Shown here: one piece after another, positions 50,948-61,106 of the stretch
Layout of the letters: each line of letters opens with the position of its first letter
Position numbering within the stretch: the stretch's first letter is position 1
Origin: Epithemia pelagica
Taxonomy: Eukaryota; Bacillariophyta; Bacillariophyceae; Surirellales; Surirellaceae
Assembly (NCBI GenBank): GCA_946965045.2
Contig: OX337237.1
Location: 1,922,001 to 1,986,000, forward strand
Reading direction: 5' to 3'
DNA length: 64,000 nt
Made by a program: the position numbers and the translations under genes
The notes under the pieces: model-generated
Seen by the model: the letters and a program-made list of their open reading frames with translations, nothing else
Databases searched by the model: none
What the model was told of the DNA's origin: nothing

Positions 50948-53900
50948 ATGGATGTTCCTCAAGTTTCTCGAAAACAAGCAACAGTAGAGGAAAAAGGCAA
51001 GATGGTGCCAAAAGGGGAAGAAAATGAGGGCAAAAAAGAAGACAATGGTAAGCCAATTGAGGATTTGATGCAAGAAGATACAGAAGTGTCCTCGACAGAT
51101 TCTACACTCGGTAATCTTTCTGTGCCAGATCCCAGTCGGTTGAACCAGGAATTGTCCCGAGAATTAGATGACTTCCTACAATCACCAATGACATTCGAAA
51201 TGGCCTTGGACAGATACGAAACCGTGTACTGGGATCGATGGTATTGGCATGAGGTAGAATCTCTTCCTATCTTTGGTCCACAAGGAATCCCAGAAACTTG
51301 TAGGCCGGAATTGCCAATCATCCATTCAGTATCTTGTCTCATATTGCCATATCTACACCTAAGATTAAATCGGAAGTGGGGTCTAAAAGACATGGGACAA
51401 TGGAAGAGAGAGAGATAGTGGCAATTGATTTATTCAGGAAGACTTTGTTCACTCATGCCTTGGATATGTGGACGCGTTGTTTCACGGCCTCTGGTGGTCT
51501 GCCGAATGAATTTGATTTAGTCACAAGAAAATTTGTCTGGTCACATGGTCTGATTCAGGAAAGTGACGATAAGGCACGTGCTTTAGCAAGGGCTTGAGGC
51601 AACATCTACTTCGGAGGAATATGAGGTATCGGAAGACTTTGGATGTTGACGTCCAAAGTATTGTTTGGACTTTGAAGCATATGGCCAATGTCTTTACATG
51701 TCTTCATCCAGATGGACTTACCATGAGTGAAGAAGAGATGTGCAAAAGTTTGGTTTATGCATTTCGTGGAGGGTGGTGTAAAGATGCACAGTTCCAGCCA
51801 TCTTTTCCAGGGTATCCCAATCGATCTTTCAATCAGATGATACATATATACACCCATTATTCTGTGTTCCTAAATAGACTTCCACAAGAAAAGGAAATAC
51901 AAGAAAGAAGGGGGGCTCGGTCAAGGAAGAACAGAAAATCTTCCAAATATTTTCCGAGTTCCGATTGTCAAGAAATGCTCGGCGATGTCACACCAGAGAA
52001 GAAAAAATTGTCTATCAAGCGTTCTGTTCTGGGATATTACAGTGAACCTGTCCAGAAAAAAAGAAAATTACTGCCGGAGGGACATGGTGTGGGTGGTATG
52101 GTGGGTAAAGGAGACAAATCGACAAAGCGACTTCTTCACTCTGAGCCACCACATGGTGGAGGTGGTATGGTGGGTAAAGAAGACAAATCGACAAAACGGC
52201 TTCTTCCCTCTGCGCCACCACATGGTGTATTGGCCATGATGCATACGGAAGACAAATCGACAAAACGGCTTCTTCCCTCTGAGCCACCAAATGGTGTATT
52301 GGCCATGATGCATACAGAAGACAAATCGAATAAGCGGCTTCTTCCCTCTGCGCCACCACATGGTGTATTGGCCATGATGCATACAGAAGACAAATCGAAT
52401 AAGCGGCTTCTTCCCTCTGAGCCACCACATGGTGTATTGGCCATGATGCATACAGAAGACAAATGGAATAAACAGCTTCTTCCCTCTGAGCCACCACACG
52501 GTGTAGGTGGCATGGTGCATAAAGAAGACAAATCGAATAAACGACTTCTTCCTTCTGAGTCACTGGAAGATGACGGCGTTCCATGTAATGCTCTTGCTAT
52601 TGTTGTCAAAGAGGACCCCGAAGGAACGCTTCAGAAACTTGTTGATTGCGATCCCCAACCTCCTGGATTGGATGTTCAGCTTATACCAAAATCTCGAAAA
52701 CACGAGCAACGGTTTTTGTCGGTTCTGCCACGGGTTGGGCGAAATTACAGTGACTTTTGTGTTCATACCAAACCTTTGTCTAAGGTCGCTAAATCAGAGT
52801 TGTCTGGTCTGGCATACCCCTTGTTCCAATGCCATGAATGTGCAATATATAACAAGACATTGAGTGTCAAGGCTCCGCATAAATATATTTCATTCTTGTC
52901 TTTTGCGGAGGCTGATACAAATTCATGAAAAAAGCTAATGCAGCATTGGATGACTGGACTAAGAGATGGAATGGATCAGCCATTTTCTCTTCTCGACAGC
53001 TTTCTAACATTGTGTTGCCACAATTATCACAATGGAAGAGTGTGTCTGTTTTACGTCTTGAAACCAGATCTTAGCAGACCGCCGAGAGAGATACTCGACC
53101 AACGATCATGGAAGACGGACAAAACTGAGAAAATCTTGGTTCTTCTTGGCTCGGGAAGTCCACATGTCGCGTTCCTTTGGATTGATTTGAAACAAGAACT
53201 TATAACATTATATGACACTGTCTCGCGAACAGAAGATTCATATTGGACTCATGCAATTCAGTACACTCTGTGGTACCTTGGCCTTGTTTCTGTATCTTGT
53301 TCCGATGTACCGAGTTTCGGACAAAAAAGCCAAGGTGGAAACTACAACTGGAACATGAGGTTCGACACACCATTTCAAGGTAAATCCGACGGTGTCTTTC
53401 CATCGATTGTGAGAGCATGTGCTATTGGTGAGTTTCTGCTTTCATACCCAGCAACAACCAAAGCAAGTTCAAACATGAAAACGATGTTTCAGGATTGCTT
53501 GCGGAAATTCCAAAAATATGGCAAGAAAGCTTTGTATTCTGAGTCAACACTTACTTGTGTTCAGAGAAAGGCGGTGACCACTATCCTTGACGAAAGTGTG
53601 CAACTCGACAAAAAGGATTCATCTAAAAAACATAAATTGGTTCCGCCTCCTGATATGAAACTAACGATCCCTCGCAAGATAACTGTCAATCATATGGAGA
53701 ATGACGCAAGTCGAATGACAGAAGAACCTGTTGACTGTGAAAAGGATAGAAGAACCCATGTTGCGATAGAAGTTCATATCCATAAGGAAAAGAAAATCAC
53801 CATGGGCAATGAGAAAGGGAAAACAAAAGATTCAGTCCAAAAGCAAAAGCATATTATGGGCAACGACACGGGGCAGACAAAAGACTCGAACTCCAAAGAA

Positions 53901-54227
53901 GAGAAGAAACGAAGCGGTAGGGAACTCCCAGTACAAAAAAAGAACACTACGGTGGGTGTACCGGTGAAGGATGACAAAAATGTTCCTGGTCAAGACAAGA
54001 AAACAAGTCTCGAGAATGGCGGTGCTCAAGAATCTGAACATTGGGAACCTCTGGGAATTGGACAAGAACACACCAAGATAGGTGATAGTCAAGAAAAAGA
54101 AACACAGATTCCCACACAAGACGATGGAAAAGTCACAACAATCAAGAATGGAAAACCAGATGAAGGACTAGACGACCTAGGGAAGAAGAGACAAGTTCTG
54201 ACACATGAGAACGAGAAGAAAATTTAG
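50948..54227 (+). pseudogene. Cargo gene with Ulp1-like C-terminal domain, broken
   Basis: Four consecutive plus frames. 50948-51418 is acidic, then FEMALDRYETVYWDRWYWHE. 51334-51597: AIDLFRKTLFTHALDMWTRC. 51594-52928: VDVQSIVWTLKHMANVFTCL, then a 20-residue repeat array. 52938-54227 is in the same frame as the previous one, separated only by TGA at 52926-52928. The last part has GSPHVAFLWIDLKQELITLY, then DTVSRTEDSYWTHAIQYTLW and FQGKSDGVFPSIVRACAIGE, followed by a Lys/Glu-rich disordered tail. HVAFLWIDL...YDT resembles the His and Asp elements of Ulp1/SENP proteases; the Gln-(x)n-Asp-Cys-Gly site reads FQGKSDGV, without Cys. This is a possible SUMO-protease relative, catalytically doubtful. 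Confidence 0.45.
52082..52562 (+). repeat. 60-base coding minisatellite, about eight units
   Basis: Each unit encodes a 20-residue repeat such as KRLLPSEPPHGVLAMMHTED; internal positions vary between S/A and T/N, and the outer units read GGGGMVGKED or GVGGMVHKED. The period is divisible by three, so the frame is kept, and three minus-strand frames also stay open across it. It lies inside the Ulp1-like cargo gene. Confidence 0.9.
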
Positions 54228-54849
54228 GAACCCAAGAACACAAATCCAAACAAATTGTAACAACCACACTCACATCAACCACGACATACAACGAAGACTA
54301 TCGTTCCACAAAAAAGAGAACAGAAAAACTGTGACGACTGTCAAGAGAGCACCACAGAGAAAAACCATGGCGAAAAATACTCCAGCAGGCACTGGACCTA
54401 AACAAGTGGAAGCAGGAAAAACCTCTTAAACGAAGCTGTTTGCGGATCTAGATAATCAGAAACGAAAAAAGAAGGAGTTAGTGAAAGGAAAGGAAAAGAG
54501 TGACACCCGATATGCACAAGCAGCAGAACGCCGGAAAAATAGAGAAACCTGCAACTGAACAGAAATATGGACTTTATGACCCGTTTGGCTATTGCTCATG
54601 CCTGGGAGCCTGATGAAGTTTGTGACAGAGCAATATTTGTCTGTCACACCTGTGGAGTGTACAATAAAAACATGGATACTGACTATATGGGAACAGACGT
54701 CTTCATCTCACACAAGGCTTGTCGCAAAAGACACTGTTGTATGAAGGGATGTGATGTAGACCATTTCATAATGGAGTCTTTTATGACATTTGTATCAACA
54801 TCAAAACCATCAAGACATCTCTCTGTCAAGGAATCACCTGGTTTTCCTA

Positions 54850-54882
54850 CTCCCTCCGTTCCAAAATTATTGCAACAAGTTT
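54850..54882. repeat. Left terminal inverted repeat of the mariner
   Basis: 33 bases from CTCCCTCCGTT to CAACAAGTTT; the inverted mate is 56743-56775 with two mismatches. TA precedes it. Confidence 0.92.
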
Positions 54883-55216
54883 TTTTGGTAAAATCAGTCG
54901 CACAAAACACCCTCGTAGGCCCTGGTACATTTCTACAGGGGGATGGCTGGCTCATTCGGAGTCGAATTTTGCAGATGAACATTCACTGTGACACGTGCCC
55001 AAAAATCTATCCAGGCCTTCAATCCTCACTCCCCATCGGCCAAGGACTTCACTCATCTCCGACCACGACCACCAAAAACTCACGAGCAGCAGCAACAACA
55101 ACACAATACACACAACGATCCTAATCCTAGGGTGACAATCATTGGCCGTGGCCCCTGGTCGCCTCCTTGTTCAAGTGGAGGTCGACCAGGTATTCTTGTG
55201 ACTAGTACTTTAAGTT

Positions 55217-56656
55217 CTAATCTTGTATATTGCTGTTTGTAGGACTGGTGAGGTCGTCTGTCACTTGCAGGACATGGGGAAGCTCCCCTTTCCTCTCCAG
55301 ACCCTGTTTGCCCATGTGTGGTAGTTTGTAGTCATTTCCTCCCCCTGCTTCAATTATTTCATTGAAGCAGGATTGGAGGGTGAGCCATGTGTGGTTCAGT
55401 CGCTCCCTGGGATAGGAATCAAAAGCATTCTGTACAGATTCCAGCAGCTGTGCCTCATTCGACCCAACAATCAAATTGCAACTCTGTATGGCCCTGAAAA
55501 AGCCCAGATCACATATGTTTGTGTCTGGGCTGTTGGGAGCTTGTGTAAAAAACTCGGCCCTCACTCCCAACTCTTTCATGGACCTGAGAAACTCAACAAA
55601 GTACATGTCTCCATCCTTGATATGGGACTTGGCGCCATCCTGTTGAATCCTTATGGTTCTCTTGTTTCTGTCTGCTTGTGGCCACTTCTCCAATATTGCT
55701 GGCATTAGTTTTTCCACAAGTAAATCCCTGTAGACCTCTCTGTTAACAGTAATGTTCTTCCATACCATAGTCCCCTTTTCCCTGTTGACGCTGTTCCTCT
55801 TAGCAGGGACCCACTCCCCAATGGGCCAAATGCCCAGTTTACCATCCCACCATTGATTGAGCGCAGGAACAAAGCGAGGGCGAGCCACAGCACAAAAGAA
55901 CATTACTTTTGTGATGTGGCTCTTGTGTTTGCATGTCCTCTGTGGATCCTCTTTATTGTCTGCCAAGACAAAACGCTGTGCATCCTTCGACACAAAAAAC
56001 CACTTTTCATCAACATGGATCATGTCAAGCATGTCCTGGTACTCACCGGGTTTCAAAGGGTTCACAAAGGACTGAGCCATGAGGTATCTAGTCATCTTGT
56101 TGGTCTCAGTCAAGAAGGGCTTCAAGGAGTTGGTGTGGCATCGTAGAGTGCCTTTTTTAACCCAACGATGGACTGTGCTCTTTGAAACACCCAAAACGGC
56201 GGAGAGTTGTTCCTGAGATCTTTGCTTCATCAATGGGACATTTTTAACCGCCTCTCTGACTTCCGGTGAAGAACAGATAGGAAGTCGTCCACGCGCGCGT
56301 GCGTTGGATGAAATTTCAGGAGAGTTAATTACGGTCTCCGTGCGTGATTTCTTCGCGCGCTCCCAAAGTCTACTTATGGTGCATCGATGCACACCAAACA
56401 TTTTGGCGACACCAGACAAAACACCTCTGGGCAAGGTGCCAGAAAGGTTGAAGGTTAGAAGGATGGCCATGGCACGTCCGCGGTCTTCTGCCCGCAATTC
56501 CTTATACTTTACCCCCCTCCGGGGCTGGCTGGTGCCATGGTTTGGGGTGGTCTGTGGGGCTAGAACCGGTACGCCAAAGTCAGGGGTTTTCTTTTTGCTT
56601 ACTTTAGCTCCCCGTAACTCTCCAGGATTGTGAGATGGAACATACAAATTATACAT
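55217..56656 (-). CDS. Mariner transposase, plant-like DDxD, intact
   Basis: Encodes 479 residues in one frame. N-terminal DNA-binding part: SGVAKMFGVHRCTISRLWER, then GVSKSTVHRWVKKGTLRCHT (two helix-turn-helix units). Catalytic core: DMIHVDEKWFF (Asp 216), RIQQDGAKSHI (Asp 340) and QAPNSPDTNICDLGFFRAIQ (Asp 378), with 37 residues between the second and third. NSPDxNxxDLGFFxxIQ is typical of plant-type mariners. It cuts and pastes the element at TA sites in the nucleus. Length and motifs are complete, so the gene could be functional. The hairpin agcgcca-acgggc-tggcgct lies at 56701-56720 in the 5' flank. Confidence 0.9.
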   Translation of the reverse strand: MYNLYVPSHNPGELRGAKVSKKKTPDFGVPVLAPQTTPNHGTSQPRRGVKYKELRAEDRGRAMAILLTFNLSGTLPRGVLSGVAKMFGVHRCTISRLWERAKKSRTETVINSPEISSNARARGRLPICSSPEVREAVKNVPLMKQRSQEQLSAVLGVSKSTVHRWVKKGTLRCHTNSLKPFLTETNKMTRYLMAQSFVNPLKPGEYQDMLDMIHVDEKWFFVSKDAQRFVLADNKEDPQRTCKHKSHITKVMFFCAVARPRFVPALNQWWDGKLGIWPIGEWVPAKRNSVNREKGTMVWKNITVNREVYRDLLVEKLMPAILEKWPQADRNKRTIRIQQDGAKSHIKDGDMYFVEFLRSMKELGVRAEFFTQAPNSPDTNICDLGFFRAIQSCNLIVGSNEAQLLESVQNAFDSYPRERLNHTWLTLQSCFNEIIEAGGGNDYKLPHMGKQGLERKGELPHVLQVTDDLTSPTNSNIQD

Positions 56657-56742
56657 CGAAATGTGGGTCTTGTAATAAGCTTTCGATCTATATAATTTTT
56701 AGCGCCAACGGGCTGGCGCTTGAGACGTTACGTCATTTTTAG

Positions 56743-56775
56743 AAACTTGTTGCGATAATTTTGGAACGAAGGGAG
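56743..56775. repeat. Right terminal inverted repeat of the mariner
   Basis: Complement begins CTCCCTTCGTTCCAAAATTA; mate of 54850-54882. TA follows at 56776-56777. Confidence 0.92.
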
Positions 56776-57837
56776 TAAGTTGCAATCTTTGTCCAAACAC
56801 TGAAGATATGCTATAAGCATATGAGGACTATCATCGAGACTTGCTACACATGTTCAAGAATCAAACACCAACACCTAGTTTGATGTTGTTTCTACTTTCT
56901 TTCAAGGAAGAGGGAGAAAGATGTCCAACTGATCAAGCTTCGGAGTTTGAAATAATTCATAATCATTGTCTCCTCCTTCTATCTCCGGAGGAAAAAAAGG
57001 GACACTGTATGACCCGTCTGAGAATGGATCCATCGACAAATGGATCTACGGTATTCAGTGGATTCTCCATCGACTAGGTTTTTTGAATATCCAATCAAAT
57101 AAACCACCTCCTGATTTGAAGAATCCCAAATCAACGACATCTCAGGAAAGATCTGATGCTTCCAGGTCTCCAGGGAAAAAAAGGACATCGGTATAGTGAT
57201 TTCAGATTGGTATGCGAATCTCGATCAACGCTGCAGAATGTATATCACAAGGGAATCGTACATTCCATCAAAAATTGTTCTTTCAGTTGTGTTTACAAGA
57301 TTGTATGATGCAATAACCAAGGGCGCAAAATGTTCACATGGGAAACTATCTCTGGTGGATCTCCCTACTAACTGTGAAGACTGTCCTATTGCGCTCAACT
57401 TGCTCATTCAAGACAGTATTCTACATGCAAAGTCAACTTCCAGTTTACACCCTTTATCATTGACAGAAATTCCACATGATATTAAAGAATCTACAATCCC
57501 AGAGGATGCCACTAAAAATTATGGAAAGAGAGTCGCAGCAAAAACGCGAAAAGAAGGAACAATATACAAAGATAGTGGTTACAGCAAGGGTGTTTCTAAG
57601 GATGAGTTTACACAGACCTTATTGGAGGAAAATTCTGCCTATCATTTGGTTCAGAAGACTATCAAAGAGTTGCAAGAGGGTGGAGCGTGTCCAATTTGTC
57701 ACAATGATGTGGAAAGTTCTGAAGAAATGTATTTTTTGGAATGTGGTCACATGGTCCACAAGGTTTGTTGGAGTGTTCGGGCTGGTTTCGGCCAAGATAA
57801 TTCAAAATGTCCGGTATGTGAAGCATCCGTATAAGAA

Positions 57838-59607
57838 AAAAAAACAAAAGGCAGTAATTTCGTTTTCTGGTTTCGAATATGCCCTGGTCAAAGAGAACTT
57901 GATAGAAGCACAGGGTTTGGAGCAAGAAAACAATGATGAGAACAACGACGTCCCAAATACAGAAAAAGTCATGACCGGAAATAAAGATATGCAAAATGAT
58001 AGGGCAGGATTAGTAGACAGGGAAGACGATGAATCTGATAGTGAACAAGAACACATGGAGTCGAAGTCATCCAAGTCCGAACGATTAGATTTACCAATGG
58101 AAGAAGATCTAAAACCACCGGCCAAGGAGAATAATGAACAAATGGAAGAGGACCTCAAGCCTGCGGCAGAGGAACATACCAAGTTGGATGAAAACTTGTC
58201 GCCTGAGGAACGAATCAGGAAACAAGCTCTTTCTCAAAACGACAAAGGCGAAGAATCCAAGGAACAGAAAAAGAGGTAGAGAGGAAAGGCAAAGAGAAAG
58301 CCCAAAAGGAGGAAGGAAAAACACGGGAAACACGGGAAGGGCAACGCAAAGAGAAAGCCCAAAAGGAGAAAGGAAAATCTCAGGATGGGCAAGACAAAAA
58401 GACAATGAAAATTGACGGTCATACCACCAAGAACGCCAATTCAATGTGTGTCTTGGGTGCTACCAGAGGATCCCAAAAACAAGAGGAATGAAAGGAATGA
58501 AAAAGAAACTCCTCGAGAATCGACCAGAAAGAGCACGACAACAAGGGAACCAACACAAACAACACCTATCTCACAGTCACAACCCTCAATGCTTTCTCGA
58601 TTATCGAACTCGGTTCCTCCAAGGAACCATCCATCTTCACTAGAACAAGGTCCACTAAGTGCACCTGTTCCAAGAACATCAAGCAAAGAATTTCGTTCAC
58701 ATTCACGAAATTCTGTATCTGCACGAGAGAATTTTCCACGGTCATGAAATTCTGCTTCTCCACGTGGTCGAGTATCAATGGTGGTCATTAAGGGCAAAAA
58801 CGAAAATTCCAGGGTCCTCCAGGAAGAGTTCATCCACATGGTAGTCAAGGAGATCAATACCATGATTCAATGAGGGAAACTCTCGATTCCCAAAGTGTCC
58901 AACGAATTGTTGAATTTCCACCACCACCAGAAGGTTATATGTTGGTGCAGAAACCTGAATATCAAGAAAATCACATGTCATACCAGTCAGTACACCATCC
59001 AAATGATGGAGGTAGAGAAAGATCACTGTATTATCCAACCGACAGACATAAAGGATATCCAAGAGAATTTCGAGAATCGGGATGACATGACAAAGACTAT
59101 AGAAACACAAACTGGATGGAAAGAGGAAGTAGTAGAGAATATCAAGGAAAAGAGGAGTTCAATAGATCGAGAAGGGTGAGAGAAATACGAGACGTGAGAA
59201 GAAACGAAGATGAATGGTCTGTTGATCCCCATAGAAGTCCAGAATCTTCTAAAAACCGGAGTAGAAGAAGAGCACCACATAGATACGATCAGGAAATTGG
59301 AACTCAGGATGATGAGTATGATCATGCGAGTAAAGAGTATAGAGTGCAAAGAGAACAAGATTCTATCCCTTGAGGACACAGGGAGAGAGATTATCAAGAG
59401 AATGAACTCAGAGAAAGAGAATACCCAGGTCGGAGATCACAAGGGGAAGATGATTATGTACAAAGAGAAAACAGAGATAGAATTGACTACCCAGACGATC
59501 AGAATGAACGAAATAACAGAGAAAGTCAACCTCCCGAACACCAAAGGGAAAATGGAGAAGATTATAGTAGCGAAGAAGATCAAGAATATAGGTCAGTTCC
59601 TTCTTGA
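57838..59607 (+). pseudogene. Disordered Arg/Glu/Ser-rich cargo region, many frame changes
   Basis: Continues after the RING frame. To 58279: SGFEYALVKENLIEAQGLEQ, then MEEDLKPPAKENNEQMEEDL and KPAAEEH repeats. 58290-58410: RESPKGGRKNTGNTGRATQR with RESPKGERK repeated. 58412-58747: Ser/Thr/Pro-rich (RESTRKSTTTREPTQTTP). From about 58750 one frame runs to 59607 with TGA at 59083 and 59371 (RETLDSQSVQRIVEFPPPPE; RDRIDYPDDQNERNNRESQP). All parts share an R/E/S/P-rich, RS-protein-like composition, so this was probably one long disordered tail, perhaps of the RING protein. Frame is lost at least four times. Confidence 0.4.
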
Positions 59608-60530
59608 ACAATTATATAATAAAACCAAGACAAGAAATATTGATCATTGATTCTATTCCTGTGAATTTAGAAAAATGAACGATATACAAGCAAATACACA
59701 GCAAGGGTTAGATTGTTCCAAAGCAGAACTTGAGAAATACATCAAGCAAAAACCACAAAGAGCCAGTTCGACTATATTGTCAATAACAAGACACAGTGAC
59801 GGTACTGGTTTAAGAATCGATAAGACTGGTATGATTGCCACGTCTGCAATCTTTGTTCTCCCATTATATTTCTTCCTCCATCGATGGAAGAGAACAGATG
59901 ATCTCTTTTTGTCTGTTGCCGTCCGTATTGCACAAGTTTGCACCATGGCGTGTGTTATCTGATTTCTCGTTGAACTGTTAGTTTGTGTGTTGCTCGGCTC
60001 AGGTAAACAGAGGAAACAAATAACCTGGCAGAGGGAATTTGTCATTTCATAATTGCTTCTAAAGGGTGGACGACCTTCCTTTGGAACTTTTGCTAACACC
60101 CAATCCCTCCACGGACCATCACTCTGATAATTTGGATGAGACCGTATGGTACCAAGTTCTCTCTTTTTGTTCTGGAAGGAACACTCGGTACATCCTTCAA
60201 TCACAAAACATTCATCTTCGGATTCTATCTCCAGATGGGCTCTCACACTTTCTAAGTGTATCTGCAAGAATTCTTTTGCGAATGCTGGGAAAGTCATATC
60301 AAGAGAAGTTTTACCCACATACTCAACTTCAATGACATCTCTCTTATTACTCGCATCTTCTGTATGATTTTCGTTTGGAAGACTTTGCAACAAAATTTCA
60401 TTGTTGCCAGATCCTTCTTCAAAGACAACCGCTCCCTGTGGTAGTTCGATATTTGATGGGACATTGATTTTCCTGTTACTATTGGAACCACTTTGTTCAA
60501 CGGTACTAACTTTGGACACCTTCTTGAACG

Positions 60531-60550
60531 ATATATATATATATATATAT
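60531..60550. repeat. (AT)10 microsatellite inside the transposase gene
   Basis: Ten AT units; the minus-strand frame reads TYIYIYI across it without breaking. Confidence 0.9.
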
Positions 60551-61006
60551 GTACTGGTTGGTCCGTGTGTCACGCTATGTTGGGAGATATTCCGAGGGTG
60601 TTTTTTCTTGCGAACCTCACTTGGAACCTGACCATTTTTCAAGATACGAAGTTCCTCTTGATCAATTCCCAGAGCCACCCGAAGTATTTCCAATGCCTGC
60701 ATCAGCCAAATGGTATTCCCAAGTTGGCATGTGAAAACACCGTTACTCCGTTTCTGCACAGTCTTTGCATTCCTTTTCACGATCTCTTTGTGGTTACTTT
60801 CCTCTGATTTGACGTCAATCCCTTTTAGCGGTCCAAAATTTGTGATTTGCATTGGAATATGAGAGAGATTGTGGTACATCAGAAATTTTCCATCCGTTGG
60901 ACATAATACCACCTTTTTATCAACTCTGGGAGCCAAACGACGTATCCCCTTCATCATGATCTTTATGGAATTGTCTGATTTGGAAGATGTCTCCATCGCA
61001 TTCATT

Positions 61007-61106
61007 GAAGTTGCATTGCTTTCCCAGAAAACATCCTTAAGCACCCAGCATTCTTTGAAGTTGCATTGCTTTCCCAGAAAACATCCTTACGCACCCAGCC
61101 GTGAAA
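61007..61106. repeat. 50-base tandem duplication that breaks the transposase frame
   Basis: gaagttgcattgctttccca starts at 61007 and 61057. The copies differ by one or two bases (ttaagcac against ttacgcac). On minus the segment reads RKDVFWESNATSKNAG and then again, out of frame, CLRMFSGKAMQLQ. With a single copy the two flanking frames would join. Confidence 0.85.

Larger units (their letters stand above)
54850..56775 (-). mobile_element. Mariner element, complete, with TA duplication
   Basis: Terminal inverted repeats of 33 bases (54850-54882 and 56743-56775) begin CTCCCTCCGTTCCAAAATTA and differ at two positions. TA flanks both ends (54848-54849, 56776-56777), the hallmark of Tc1/mariner insertion. 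The CTCCCTCCGTTCC end is the plant mariner/Stowaway-type terminus (established). The single gene inside is an open transposase frame. Nested in the cargo gene of the larger transposon, so it arrived later. Confidence 0.92.
54567..57834 (+). pseudogene. Cys-rich/RING-H2 cargo gene interrupted by mariner
   Basis: The first part, 54567-54847, has VCDRAIFVCHTCGVYNKNMD, then HKACRKRHCCMKGCDVDHFI. After the mariner (TA at 54848 and 56776) come DYHRDLLHMFKNQTPTPSLM (near 56820) and FKEEGERCPTDQASEFEIIH; a frame change at the A7 run near 56995 gives YDPSENGSIDKWIYGIQWIL. 57196-57834: YITRESYIPSKIVLSVVFTR, ending CPICHNDVESSEEMYFLECG, then HMVHKVCW and KCPVCE. The last is a RING-H2 (C3H2C3) at about residues 163-208 of that frame, suggesting a ubiquitin-ligase role. 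The gene is broken by the insertion and at least three frame changes. Confidence 0.6.

Noticed and set aside
51329-51363. A 35-base GT...AG intron that would join two frames of the Ulp1-like gene
   Set aside because: Frames fit, but 35 bases is shorter than most known introns and the gene is already decayed by stops; a simple indel is as likely.
52015-52609. Long minus-strand frames over the minisatellite
   Set aside because: They arise because a 60-base repeat without minus-strand stops stays open; no conserved domain.
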